This document shows, in pieces, positions 1 through 7,674 of a stretch of DNA of 25,606 bases. The notes under the pieces are model-generated. The model had not been told where the DNA came from and did not search any database. It was given only the letters and a program-made list of their open reading frames with translations. Numbering within the stretch: the stretch's first letter is position 1; each line of letters begins with the position of its first letter. The DNA comes from a virus. Made by a program: the position numbers and the translations under genes. The stretch is taken from positions 1-25,606 of IMG/VR virus record IMGVR_UViG_3300037189_005608. One strand, written 5' to 3'.

Positions 1-4
1 ATTC

Positions 5-244
5 GTGAAACAGGTGCAACAGTTTTATCACTTGTATCATATGAATCTGATTAAATGGTTAGGTACAACAGGCGTAATTGTAGCAACAATTCTTAGAGCC
101 TTTGGTTACCATACAGAAGATATGATTGTTGGGTTCATGGGAACCGCATTGTGGGCGTATGCTTCTTATGTAGACCGTGACCGCGCCCTATTAACTTGTA
201 ATATCTTTATTCTTACTGTATTATTATATGGAATTTTTACATGA
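5..244 (+). CDS. Small membrane protein, unknown function
   Basis: The product is up to 79 residues and is mostly hydrophobic. Three likely membrane segments lie at about residues 18-35, 40-56 and 61-79, with a short charged loop (YVDRDR) between the last two, so it should sit in the inner membrane. The GTG at 5 is the first usable start in the window, but the gene lies against the window edge and could begin upstream. An in-frame ATG at 41 (MNLIKWLG) would give a 67-residue protein and fits the first membrane segment better. I see no clear Shine-Dalgarno sequence for either start. Its stop overlaps the start of the nucleosidase gene by 4 bases (ATGA), so the two are probably translationally coupled. 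I do not recognise the family; a holin-like or superinfection role cannot be told from the sequence. Confidence 0.6.
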   Translation: MKQVQQFYHLYHMNLIKWLGTTGVIVATILRAFGYHTEDMIVGFMGTALWAYASYVDRDRALLTCNIFILTVLLYGIFT

Positions 245-777
245 ATGATATTATTTTATTAGCAATGCCCGAGGAAGCTCCCTCATTTATAGGCAAGAGT
301 AACGTATTCTATACTGGTGTTGGCAAAGTAAATGCAGCTATTGTTGCTGCTACACTAATTGAACGGTATAAACCCGCTCGGGTATTCAACTTCGGTACTG
401 CTGGCGGTATAACCGCATCCCATGGTGGCATCTACAAGTGTACTACATTTAATCAACGTGACGTTATCCTAGGTGGGGTGATTGTTGGACCACAAGCAGA
501 AGTGTTACATGCACCTATTGTCATCGGTGATGATGGATGGTCACTGAGTACGGGTGATAATTTTGTAACCGATACATATAATATCAATGCTGACCTAGTT
601 GATATGGAAGCATTTGCCATTGCTAAAGCTTGTCAAATAGCAAGTGTAGTGTTTATCTGCCATAAGTATATCAGTGACATGGCTAACGACGAAGCACCTG
701 ACCATTTTGTAGATCATGTTCACAAGGGCGAAGAACACTACATTGAAATACTAAAAGAGTACGGAGTACAACTATGA
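241..777 (+). CDS. MTA/SAH nucleosidase-like enzyme, short form
   Basis: This 178-residue protein resembles the MTA/SAH nucleosidase (Pfs/MTAN) branch of the nucleoside phosphorylase superfamily, which cleaves adenine from methylthioadenosine and S-adenosylhomocysteine. The visible motifs follow the family order: AMPEE near residues 8-12 (general acid Glu region), TGVGKVNAA at 25-33, FNFGTAGG at 49-56, STGDNFV at 103-109, DMEAFA at 121-126 (ribose-binding Glu) and YISDMAND at 143-150 (the SD-x-A catalytic Asp). Cellular enzymes are about 230 residues, so surface loops have been lost while the catalytic positions remain. It overlaps the upstream membrane gene and the downstream deformylase gene by 4 bases each. 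The reaction is inferred from motifs; another purine-nucleoside substrate is possible. Confidence 0.8.
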   Translation: MNDIILLAMPEEAPSFIGKSNVFYTGVGKVNAAIVAATLIERYKPARVFNFGTAGGITASHGGIYKCTTFNQRDVILGGVIVGPQAEVLHAPIVIGDDGWSLSTGDNFVTDTYNINADLVDMEAFAIAKACQIASVVFICHKYISDMANDEAPDHFVDHVHKGEEHYIEILKEYGVQL

Positions 778-1280
778 ACCTAACATTACTAGCGGAAAAC
801 AATCCACAGTTACTTGACGTTTCAGAAGATTGGGACTTTAGACTTGACGGCAGCCCCGAAGAACTGGTTAGGGCTATGTCAAAGTTTATGGCTGACAATG
901 GTGGAGTAGGACTTGCTGCCCCTCAACTAGGAATCAAGAAGCGCATCTTTATCATGGGTAACTTCACTAAGCTTGTGGCTTGTATTAATCCTAAGATTGT
1001 CTCACTCTCAGAAGACCGTGGCACCGATTTAGAAGGTTGTCTAAGTTTTCCCGACTTGTTCATGAAGGTTAAGCGCCCTACCACTGCGGTAGTACAATAT
1101 CATACTGTATCAGGTGAATTAGTTGAACGTGAACTGACTGGATTTGAATGCAGAGTATTCTTGCATGAATACGACCACTTAATCGGAGTCACATTTGACC
1201 AGCGGGTAGGTAGTTTGTCGTTTAAGATGGCTAAGGATAAGCGAAAGAAAGAATTAAAGAAATTGAGTAGAAAGGATTAA
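774..1280 (+). CDS. def: Peptide deformylase
   Basis: This 168-residue protein has all three signature motifs of peptide deformylase: GVGLAAPQ (44-51), EGCLS (87-91, metal-ligand Cys89) and HEYDH (131-135, metal-ligand His131 and His135 with catalytic Glu132). It should remove the N-formyl group from nascent polypeptides in the cytoplasm. The length is normal for a compact enzyme, and the C-terminal tail is lysine-rich (residues 151-168). Phage-encoded deformylases are known in marine T4-like phages. The ATG overlaps the nucleosidase stop (ATGA), so translation is likely coupled. Both neighbours act on products of methionine metabolism (formyl-Met peptides and SAM by-products), which may be meaningful. 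Confidence 0.95.
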   Translation: MNLTLLAENNPQLLDVSEDWDFRLDGSPEELVRAMSKFMADNGGVGLAAPQLGIKKRIFIMGNFTKLVACINPKIVSLSEDRGTDLEGCLSFPDLFMKVKRPTTAVVQYHTVSGELVERELTGFECRVFLHEYDHLIGVTFDQRVGSLSFKMAKDKRKKELKKLSRKD

Positions 1281-1282
1281 TA

Positions 1283-1561
1283 ATGTCAACATTTGATACA
1301 AATGTGCAACTAAAAAGTATTACTGACCATGACGCTGGACAGAAGATAAAAAATATTATCAAGAAATACATTACTCATGATATTTCGTTAGAGCTATGCG
1401 ATAAGATTATGGACGATCTCAAAGAAACGTTTGGAGAAAATCATCCAGCTCAAGTAAATCTTGATGATGAGACGCACGATATAGAAATCATTGTACGTGA
1501 TAGCAATGGAAGATTTATTAAGTGTTCTTCACGTACACTATTTCCGGAAGAATATCTCTAA
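1283..1561 (+). CDS. Hypothetical protein, 92 residues
   Basis: This gene starts 2 bases after the deformylase stop and looks like the last member of that operon. The AGAAAGGATTAATAATG context provides a Shine-Dalgarno sequence (AAAGGA). The protein is charged and soluble, with a predicted helical first half (residues 12-50) and a beta-type second half ending in TLFPEEYL. I recognise no domain. Its stop overlaps the end of the opposing gene by 4 bases, so the two transcription units converge here without an obvious terminator. Confidence 0.65.
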   Translation: MSTFDTNVQLKSITDHDAGQKIKNIIKKYITHDISLELCDKIMDDLKETFGENHPAQVNLDDETHDIEIIVRDSNGRFIKCSSRTLFPEEYL

Positions 1562-1941
1562 GGCATCCGCTTAACAAGAGTGATACTTCTACGCTTTGAA
1601 CGTTTCTTAATGAATTCATTCATACTAACGACTGGGCCATGAACGATATCTAGACTTTTATTGTTGAATGTTTTGATGTATGGTTTGAAGATTGACCATT
1701 CTTCTTTTAAGAAAAGGTTGATAGGAATCGTTCTATTCGATTCCCACCACCATATATCTCCCAATTCTAAATACTTAGCACGTAAAATAGGGAGAACTAT
1801 GGCTCCATAATCATACATGGATGTCACGGTATCGTCTCTATTTTGTATTATACCTACATAGTCTTGACCAGCGTAGGAACAAATAGAAATATAGGGATGA
1901 TTCTCGCTCAGCTTCTTGAAAAAGTCTTCGTTCATACTCAC
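1558..1941 (-). CDS. Hypothetical protein on the minus strand, 127 residues
   Basis: This soluble protein of unknown function has a Trp-rich patch (DIWWWE, about residues 62-67) and a very basic C-terminus (KKRSKRRS). The longest start is a GTG at 1941; an ATG two codons in (1935) gives the same protein minus two residues. Neither has a Shine-Dalgarno sequence. On the minus strand a TGTAAATA element (1955 down to 1948) would place +1 at 1942, next to the GTG, so this may be another gene with almost no leader, though the element departs from the late consensus. Its 3' end overlaps the plus-strand gene by 4 bases. Confidence 0.6.
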   Translation of the reverse strand: MSMNEDFFKKLSENHPYISICSYAGQDYVGIIQNRDDTVTSMYDYGAIVLPILRAKYLELGDIWWWESNRTIPINLFLKEEWSIFKPYIKTFNNKSLDIVHGPVVSMNEFIKKRSKRRSITLVKRMP

Positions 1942-1983
1942 AATACATATTTACACCTTTTTGCCCAAAGTAATATTTTAATG

Positions 1984-1992
1984 AATAAATAC
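1984..1992 (+). promoter_or_regulatory. T4-type late promoter (AATAAATAC)
   Basis: AATAAATA with a following C matches the T4 late promoter core at seven of eight positions. With the motif at -13 to -6, +1 falls near 1997, giving a 14-base leader that carries GAGGAG before the GTG at 2011. The same motif recurs before other virion genes in the window. Confidence 0.75.
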
Positions 1993-2010
1993 TTTACTGA
2001 GGAGATTTAA

Positions 2011-2778
2011 GTGTACGCAACATCTGTATTCGTTTATACACAACGGCAAACTGTTGTACTCCTCATTGGAAACTCACCGAGGAAGTATATGCCTGTATAT
2101 GCAAAACCATTAACACTCAACAAGGGTGTAGACAACCGAATTCAGTTTCAGTTCCTAAATCAGGAACAGAAGCCAGTAGACATCACAGGTAAAAGTATTA
2201 CTTGTAGAATCCTTAACTACACCGGAACCGAAGTCCTGCTTCGAAAAGCATTGGATTTAGATTTCGCACTTACCGGTATTGCCTCACTTAAAGTTAATGC
2301 TGCTGACATTGAAGGCATCGATGCTCAAAGAGCATATTATTCACTAGAGATTCCGGTAGGCGAGTTTGACTATCCTGTATTCGTAGATTCGAATGCAGGG
2401 GCAAGAGGCGACATGAATATTGTAAATTCTGTATTGCCTTCATTTGTTCCTTCACAGACAGTAACTATTCCAACTGGTCAGGCTTTCCCCAACATTAGTA
2501 ATAGCAGCGGCAATACTAATCTTGTATACGATACAAGTATTATTAACACACAATCTAATCCAGTCCTAACTATTCAAACACGATATGACGAATATTACGG
2601 AAATGTTGCTATATTAGGTTCCAGTATCGTAGACGGAGACTTCTATGTGATTCAAGCTGATGATGACTTAGCTAATGTGACTGAAACTAGAGGATATACC
2701 ATTCATGGATATCATCCATTCGTCAAGGTAGAATTTACAAGTAATTCAGGTGCGGTAACCAATATACTTGCACGATAA
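2011..2778 (+). CDS. Virion structural protein, baseplate/fibre-type N-terminal domain
   Basis: The reading frame gives 255 residues from a GTG at 2011. From residue 27 (MPVYAKPLTLNKGVD) the protein resembles N-terminal domains of phage baseplate and fibre proteins: a beta-rich segment of the form 'fqFlnqdqkpVDiTGksitcrIl' at about residues 46-70, similar in style to BppU-type domains. The rest is Ser/Asn/Thr-rich beta protein. There are two plausible starts. The GTG at 2011 has GAGGAG and lies just behind a late promoter. The ATG at 2089 has GAGGAAG and fits the conserved-looking N-terminus better. A late promoter supports a virion role; the exact location in the particle is inferred. Confidence 0.7.
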   Translation: MYATSVFVYTQRQTVVLLIGNSPRKYMPVYAKPLTLNKGVDNRIQFQFLNQEQKPVDITGKSITCRILNYTGTEVLLRKALDLDFALTGIASLKVNAADIEGIDAQRAYYSLEIPVGEFDYPVFVDSNAGARGDMNIVNSVLPSFVPSQTVTIPTGQAFPNISNSSGNTNLVYDTSIINTQSNPVLTIQTRYDEYYGNVAILGSSIVDGDFYVIQADDDLANVTETRGYTIHGYHPFVKVEFTSNSGAVTNILAR

Positions 2779-2796
2779 CGAATTTAGTGTTATAAT
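2768..2796 (+). promoter_or_regulatory. Sigma70-type promoter for primase/helicase
   Basis: TTGCAC (2768-2773), a 17-base spacer and TATAAT (2791-2796) with an extended -10 TGT just before. It begins inside the end of the upstream virion gene. The hexamer geometry places +1 at 2803, which is the first base of the primase ATG. Confidence 0.85.
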
Positions 2797-2802
2797 CAAT
2801 TA

Positions 2803-3774
2803 ATGTTTGATATCCTGACAATTATTCCGGGAAAGAAGAAGCTTACCCAAAGTGGCTGGACTAGCTTCAATGCGGTCTGCTGTCATCACCGCGGGCACAA
2901 AGCTGACAAGAGAAGCAGAGCAGGCATTAGATTTGATGGCGACAACTGGAGCTATCACTGCTTCAATTGTGATTTCAAAGCAGGTTTTCAGTTAGGAAAG
3001 AGTATCAGCCGCAACACAAGACAGTTACTTGAATGGTGCGGTATTGAACAGAATCAGATTGCTAAGTGGAATCTAGAAAGCTTACAACAAAAAGACCTGC
3101 TTGATTTTATCAAGGTAAGAAAAGAAAAGAAGAAAGTAAAGTTCAAAGAACTATCGCTGCCGGATGCTGAATTGCTTGATACTACTAATGAAAAACATAA
3201 GGTCTTCATTGAATATTTGAGCAGCCGAGCTATAAAGCATGATGAGTATCCTTTTATGGTTACTCCTGATGAGCAAGGCAGAAATAGTAACAGAATCATT
3301 ATCCCTTATACGTTTGAGGGCAAGATAGTAGGGCATACTAGTAGGTATCTTGATGACAGAACACCAAAGTTCATCAAAGAACAGCAGACTGGGTATGTGT
3401 TTGGATATGATTTTCAGAAGCCTAATTGGGAAATTTGCTTAGTAGTTGAGGGTATCTTTGACGCCCTTTCTCTTAACGCCTGTGCGCTAACCCATGATAC
3501 AATTAGTGATGAGCAAGCAGAGATACTACGAAGGCTTAATCGCAAAGTGATTGTCGTTCCAGACTTAGATAAGACTGGACTAGCAATTTGCGATAGAGCA
3601 TTAGAGCTAGGGTTTCATGTCGCCATTCCCGAATGGAGTGATGAGATAAAAGATGCTAATGATGCAGTAGTAAAATATGGCAAATTGCCGACACTGCTAA
3701 GTATACTGAAAAGTGCAACTAACAGTAAGATCAAATTACAGATGATAAGGACAAAACTTGCTAAAAGAATATAA
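2803..3774 (+). CDS. 61: DNA primase, T4 gp61-like
   Basis: This 323-residue protein (T4 gp61 is about 340) has primase architecture. An N-terminal zinc-binding module lies at residues 26-56, with CCHH (26-29) and CFNC (53-56). A central region follows. A Toprim domain is then visible as LVVEGIFDAL (213-222, Glu216) and VVPDLDKTG (251-259, Asp254 and Asp256), followed by AIPEWSDEIKDANDAV (274-289). It should make RNA primers for lagging-strand synthesis together with the gp41-type helicase encoded next. There is no Shine-Dalgarno sequence; the ATG sits at the predicted +1 of the sigma70-type promoter. The 3' end overlaps the helicase gene by 17 bases. Confidence 0.9.
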   Translation: MFDILTIIPGKKKLTQSGWTSFNAVCCHHRGHKADKRSRAGIRFDGDNWSYHCFNCDFKAGFQLGKSISRNTRQLLEWCGIEQNQIAKWNLESLQQKDLLDFIKVRKEKKKVKFKELSLPDAELLDTTNEKHKVFIEYLSSRAIKHDEYPFMVTPDEQGRNSNRIIIPYTFEGKIVGHTSRYLDDRTPKFIKEQQTGYVFGYDFQKPNWEICLVVEGIFDALSLNACALTHDTISDEQAEILRRLNRKVIVVPDLDKTGLAICDRALELGFHVAIPEWSDEIKDANDAVVKYGKLPTLLSILKSATNSKIKLQMIRTKLAKRI

Positions 3775-5164
3775 CACTGATATACAACGTCTATTCCTTC
3801 AGATGATGGTCACTAATTCCGAGTTGTATACTCGTGTCATGAACATCATGAATCCAGAAAACTTTGATCGTAGTCTAAGAAACGTTGCGGAATTTATCGT
3901 AGAGCATACTGCCAAGTATAGCATTATGCCTGATATAACGCAGATTAAAGCAACCACAGGTGAAGCAATTGACCATATCGAAGACTTGTCTGATGGACAT
4001 TACGAATGGTTTTTGGAAGAATTTGAGTCGTTCACTAAGCGTCAGGAGCTTGAAAGAGCTATTCTTAAAGCAGCCGATATGCTTGAGAAGGGGGAGTTTG
4101 ACCCGGTCGAACAACTAATCAAAGATGCAGTGCAAATCAGTCTACAGCGTGACATGGGTACAGATTATTTCGCTGACCCTAAGGAACGATTGAACAAGTA
4201 TTTCAATGCAGGTGGTCAGGTATCTACTGGTTGGCCCCAGCTTGACAGAGTTATGTATGGTGGAATGAGTCGTGGCGAGTTGAACATCTTTGCAGGCGGC
4301 TCTGGTTCTGGTAAGTCACTTGTCATGATGAACATTGCACTTAACTGGCTCAGTCAGGGACTTAGTGGGGTCTATATCACTCTCGAACTTTCAGAGGAAT
4401 TGACATCGCTTCGTACTGATGCTATGTTGACTAATATGAGTACTAGAGACATTCGAAAGAATTTGGATGATACTGAATTGCGAGTCAAGATGGCTGGTAA
4501 GAAGTTCGGTAAGTATCGTGTTAAAGCACTTCCGGCACAGAGTAACGTCAACGCTATTCGTTCTTATATTAAAGAAGTGCAGATTCAGACTGGTATCAAG
4601 GTTGATTTCGTAATGATTGACTATCTTGATTTGGTCATGCCGGTGTCTGTCAAAGTCAATCCTAACGACCAGTTCATCAAGGACAAGTATGTATCAGAAG
4701 AACTTCGCAATCTAGCGAAAGAACTTGGTGTTCTTCTCATCACTGCATCACAGTTAAATCGTAGTGCAGTTGAAGAAATCGAATTCGATCACAGTCACAT
4801 TGCAGGCGGTATTTCTAAGATTAATACTGCTGACTATGTGTTCGGTATCTTTACGTCACGTTCTATGAAAGAGCGCGGCAAGTATCAGATTCAGTGTATG
4901 AAGTCTCGTAGTTCCACTGGGGTAGGTCAGAAGATTGATTTGGAATACAACATTGAAACTATGCGTATTACTGATGACGATCCAGAAGAGGGTAGACAGC
5001 AACAGCCTACTCCTAATCAAATACTAAGTCAAATTAAAACTACGAGTCAAGTAGGTTCTACTAACGATGCAGTGCATAATACAATTGAACAAAAGGAAAC
5101 TAAAGGTGTAGGGGACGCACAATCCGCTAAATTAAAGTCACTATTGAACTCACTTAAGAAATGA
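3758..5164 (+). CDS. 41: Replicative DNA helicase, T4 gp41/DnaB-like
   Basis: This 468-residue RecA-fold hexameric helicase unwinds DNA ahead of the fork. An N-terminal helical domain (residues 1-130) precedes the motor domain. Walker A is GGSGSGKS (180-187), Walker B is FVMIDYLD (284-291), and the motif with the sensing Gln is ITASQLNRS (328-336); an SRSSTGVGQ segment (383-391) fits the arginine-finger region. A Pro/Gln- and Thr-rich tail follows residue 415 and ends in a short basic helix (LKSLLNSLKK), a possible partner-binding tip. The start is TTG at 3758, inside the primase gene, preceded by AAGG; the overlap suggests coupled synthesis of the two primosome subunits. Confidence 0.93.
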   Translation: MLKEYNTDIQRLFLQMMVTNSELYTRVMNIMNPENFDRSLRNVAEFIVEHTAKYSIMPDITQIKATTGEAIDHIEDLSDGHYEWFLEEFESFTKRQELERAILKAADMLEKGEFDPVEQLIKDAVQISLQRDMGTDYFADPKERLNKYFNAGGQVSTGWPQLDRVMYGGMSRGELNIFAGGSGSGKSLVMMNIALNWLSQGLSGVYITLELSEELTSLRTDAMLTNMSTRDIRKNLDDTELRVKMAGKKFGKYRVKALPAQSNVNAIRSYIKEVQIQTGIKVDFVMIDYLDLVMPVSVKVNPNDQFIKDKYVSEELRNLAKELGVLLITASQLNRSAVEEIEFDHSHIAGGISKINTADYVFGIFTSRSMKERGKYQIQCMKSRSSTGVGQKIDLEYNIETMRITDDDPEEGRQQQPTPNQILSQIKTTSQVGSTNDAVHNTIEQKETKGVGDAQSAKLKSLLNSLKK

Positions 5165-5178
5165 TTTTCAGACTTAAG

Positions 5179-5187
5179 AATAAATAC
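5179..5187 (+). promoter_or_regulatory. T4-type late promoter (AATAAATAC)
   Basis: AATAAATAC lies 15 bases past the helicase stop and predicts +1 near 5192. It would drive the four overlapping genes from 5212 to 8759. A direct repeat of ACTTAAGAA (about 5153 and 5173) lies immediately upstream. Confidence 0.75.
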
Positions 5188-5211
5188 ATTCAGTAGGATC
5201 TTTACACTATT

Positions 5212-5460
5212 ATGCAAAAAAAGACTCGTAGCCTTTTAGAAGAACTCCAATCGTTCGGGGATACCCGTGATATTAATAATATCATTGAAAACCGTGCGTC
5301 CAACATTATTACTAGTGCTATCAATTTGATTGAATTGATGCAAAAACACTATCCTTCCGATAAGGCAGAACTGCTTGAGAAGAAATTGTTGAGTGCAATT
5401 AAGGGTAAAGATCAAGCAAGATTTGCAAAGTCCTTAAGGAAGAAAAATGAAAATAAGTGA
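5212..5460 (+). CDS. Small conserved-type phage protein, 82 residues
   Basis: This mostly helical protein has a heptad-like run (NIITSAINLIELMQKHY, about residues 31-47) and a basic tail. It is the first gene behind the late promoter at 5179. AGGA at 5195-5198 lies 13 bases before the ATG, a long spacing. Its last 14 bases overlap the next gene, whose ATG lies inside the final codons. The style (TRSLLEEL start, then a helical bundle) resembles small unknowns near gene 41 in marine T4-like phages, but I cannot assign a function. Confidence 0.65.
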   Translation: MQKKTRSLLEELQSFGDTRDINNIIENRASNIITSAINLIELMQKHYPSDKAELLEKKLLSAIKGKDQARFAKSLRKKNENK

Positions 5461-6811
5461 ATTCAAAAAGCTTGAAGAACAAATAGAAAAGCAGAAATTA
5501 GATGAGCTTAGTCTAAGCAGTTTTATCGGAGATTTCGGATCAGCCGCAGTAAAAAGTGCGTTTTCTGGTAAAGGTCTCAAGCAACAGATGATTCAAGACA
5601 TGTTCTTGAAAGATTTTTACGATGACGCTTACACTTCACTTGATAATGCAATTAAAGGTCGAGTAGTAAACCCTAAAGTAAAAGGAACTCTTTCACCCAC
5701 AGCCGTTGAAAAGAATCCTGCTGATGTCAAGCCCGAACCGGGAGAACCAGGAGCTAAACCTACTCCCACAGCTCCAACTGCTTCAGGAACACCCGCAGTT
5801 CCAGGAACACCTTCGGCAGCTCCAGCTACCCCCGGAGCACCCGCAGCCAAAACAAGTGCTACAGCACCCGCAGTTGCAGCTAATAAGTCACAGCAGCAAA
5901 CAACGCAGAATATCAATAACTACGTTAAGCAGGCTGCACAATCAATTAATCAAGCTACTGATAAAAATCAAAAAATTGCACTTACAAAAGAACTTGTAAA
6001 CTCTATGGCTGACCGTCAAGGAACGCCCGAATGGAATAACGCTGTTAAAGGCGTTGAAGGTATTATTAAACGAGCAGGAACTGATCCTGCTTTTGCCAAT
6101 CAAGCGGTTAATAATCTTCGTTTAGGTAAAACTATGTCAGAAGCTTGGCGAATCTATTTCGCTAACAAGTTGGTAGAAGCAGTAGGACTTACTTGGAAAG
6201 ACTTGGGTCTTTCTGTACTGAAAGAGGGTAAGAACTACTATATTGCTGAAACTCGCTACGTTAAACTAAACCAATTATTCGAAAGCATTATGGAAGTTAC
6301 AACAGGCGGTGTCGGTTTCGGAGCTACACCTGCTGGAACTACTGCAACAGTCGGTAAAGCAGGGTCAACTCCTGCCCCACAAAACATCAATCTTCCGCCT
6401 AATGCTACTCTAAATACTCCTACAGTTCCTGCAACTCAACAAGCGCAATCACGCGGCGGACCGCAAAGCGTTGGTCAGTATATACTAGCTTGGTTTAATC
6501 AGTATATGAATGGTGTAGACTGGAAAGCTAGTGAAGATACGGTTTTGCCTCTGATTCAGGCAATCGAAGATTCTTATCCTTCAGGATATAAGAATGCAAT
6601 CAAAACACTAGCAAGAACTGCATTTGCGATTTCTAAAGCTTCACCTTCATTACCTGCTGGCATCAAAGATGAAACTGATAAACTTGATAAACCTGATGAA
6701 GAAGAACCAAAATCCGGTAGTGTTTGGGACGGGGTATTTAAAAAGCCCGGAGCAGATGCAGAAAATCCCGATGCTAAAAAAACTACAACAGAGTCAAGAC
6801 GCCGCAGATGA
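5447..6811 (+). CDS. Pro/Ala-linker multidomain protein, putative virion-associated
   Basis: This 454-residue protein has alternating folded and disordered parts. A helical, charged N-terminus with two Gly/Ser-Phe segments occupies residues 1-75. A Pro/Ala/Thr-rich linker follows (about 80-150), then a helical domain (about 150-285, including EAWRIYFANKLVEAVGL), a second Thr/Pro/Gln linker (about 285-345), and a C-terminal helical domain (about 345-420) containing SVGQYILAWFNQYMNGVDW. The tail is acidic, then basic (ESRRRR). There is no enzymatic motif. Its expression from a late promoter and its coupling to the nucleotidyltransferase (ATGA overlap at 6808) suggest a late or virion role; the linkers suggest a tether or adaptor. 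Function unknown. Confidence 0.6.
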   Translation: MKISEFKKLEEQIEKQKLDELSLSSFIGDFGSAAVKSAFSGKGLKQQMIQDMFLKDFYDDAYTSLDNAIKGRVVNPKVKGTLSPTAVEKNPADVKPEPGEPGAKPTPTAPTASGTPAVPGTPSAAPATPGAPAAKTSATAPAVAANKSQQQTTQNINNYVKQAAQSINQATDKNQKIALTKELVNSMADRQGTPEWNNAVKGVEGIIKRAGTDPAFANQAVNNLRLGKTMSEAWRIYFANKLVEAVGLTWKDLGLSVLKEGKNYYIAETRYVKLNQLFESIMEVTTGGVGFGATPAGTTATVGKAGSTPAPQNINLPPNATLNTPTVPATQQAQSRGGPQSVGQYILAWFNQYMNGVDWKASEDTVLPLIQAIEDSYPSGYKNAIKTLARTAFAISKASPSLPAGIKDETDKLDKPDEEEPKSGSVWDGVFKKPGADAENPDAKKTTTESRRRR

Positions 6812-7674
6812 GCATCTTAACTGAAGGTGGGGCAATGCCCGGTGTTGGTGCAATCCATATTGATGAGATTGAACCCACATTGGATAGCCTAGAAAAGATT
6901 TTAGGCATTGACCTCAAGAACAACACTTTAGGTAGCGTAGGCAAGAAAGAATTTTCTGGCGATATCGATGTTGCTCTTGAAATAGACCCAGAGGATATTC
7001 CTGCATTCGTAGAGAAATTACAGAATATTCCAGAAGTGCTAGACCTTGCAAAAAGTTCAGTAATCATGACTAAGGTTAAGATTGCTAACTATGATCCAAA
7101 CAAACAAGTACAAGGTAAACCAAGAACAGGGTATGTTCAATTAGACTTCATGCCCGGCGAACCGGGCTGGCTCAAGACTTACTATCACGCACCCCAGGAG
7201 AAAGATAGCAAGTACAAGGGAGTGTATAGAAATCTTTTACTAGCATCAATTGTTGCCCGCGTAAATCGTAAGGACTCAGAACAAAAACTACCCGATGGCA
7301 GAGCTATGCAATCAGAACGATATATGTGGAGCCCAACTGACGGGTTGGTAAAAGTATTAAGAACTCCTGAACCTAACAAGAAGGGCGATGGCTACACTAA
7401 GAAAAATAATAACAAGATTATCGACGGTCCATATAAAGACCCAAATGAAATTGCCAAAGTGTTGAAACTTGGTACTGCTGATAGTTTATATTCATATGAA
7501 ACATTACGTAAGGCAATGGACGAAAATTATCCATCTGAATTAGTAAACCTTATGCTTAAAGATTTCTCAGAAAATCCTACAGTACGTGACATCGGTGTTC
7601 CTACTGATATCAAGCTTAGCGAGAGCGTAGGTACATCTGACTGGTTCAGAACATTGCTGGACATCGTAAAATGA
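6808..7674 (+). CDS. Pol-beta-superfamily nucleotidyltransferase-like protein
   Basis: This 288-residue protein carries the Pol-beta-type nucleotidyltransferase signature: LGSVGKKEFSGDID (41-54), i.e. the GS motif (Gly42-Ser43) followed by the catalytic pair Asp52 and Asp54, with the expected third carboxylate in VQLDF (Asp113). This fold transfers a nucleotide to RNA, DNA, protein or a small molecule; the substrate cannot be read from the sequence. A Lys-rich stretch (about residues 187-210) could bind nucleic acid. The ATG overlaps the upstream stop, and the 3' end overlaps the ligase-fold gene (ATGA), so it is embedded in a coupled late operon. Phage toxins and tRNA-repair enzymes share this fold, but the late-operon setting argues against a simple toxin. 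Confidence 0.7.
   Translation: MSILTEGGAMPGVGAIHIDEIEPTLDSLEKILGIDLKNNTLGSVGKKEFSGDIDVALEIDPEDIPAFVEKLQNIPEVLDLAKSSVIMTKVKIANYDPNKQVQGKPRTGYVQLDFMPGEPGWLKTYYHAPQEKDSKYKGVYRNLLLASIVARVNRKDSEQKLPDGRAMQSERYMWSPTDGLVKVLRTPEPNKKGDGYTKKNNNKIIDGPYKDPNEIAKVLKLGTADSLYSYETLRKAMDENYPSELVNLMLKDFSENPTVRDIGVPTDIKLSESVGTSDWFRTLLDIVK

Noticed and set aside
5629-5999. Open frames in both directions across the Pro/Ala linker
   Set aside because: They arise from the low-complexity coding sequence of the 5447 gene, and none has start signals.
6808-7674. Toxin-antitoxin reading of the nucleotidyltransferase gene (MenT/AbiEii style)
   Set aside because: There is no HEPN or AbiEi-like partner, the neighbours are a linker protein and a ligase-fold protein, and the operon has a late promoter.
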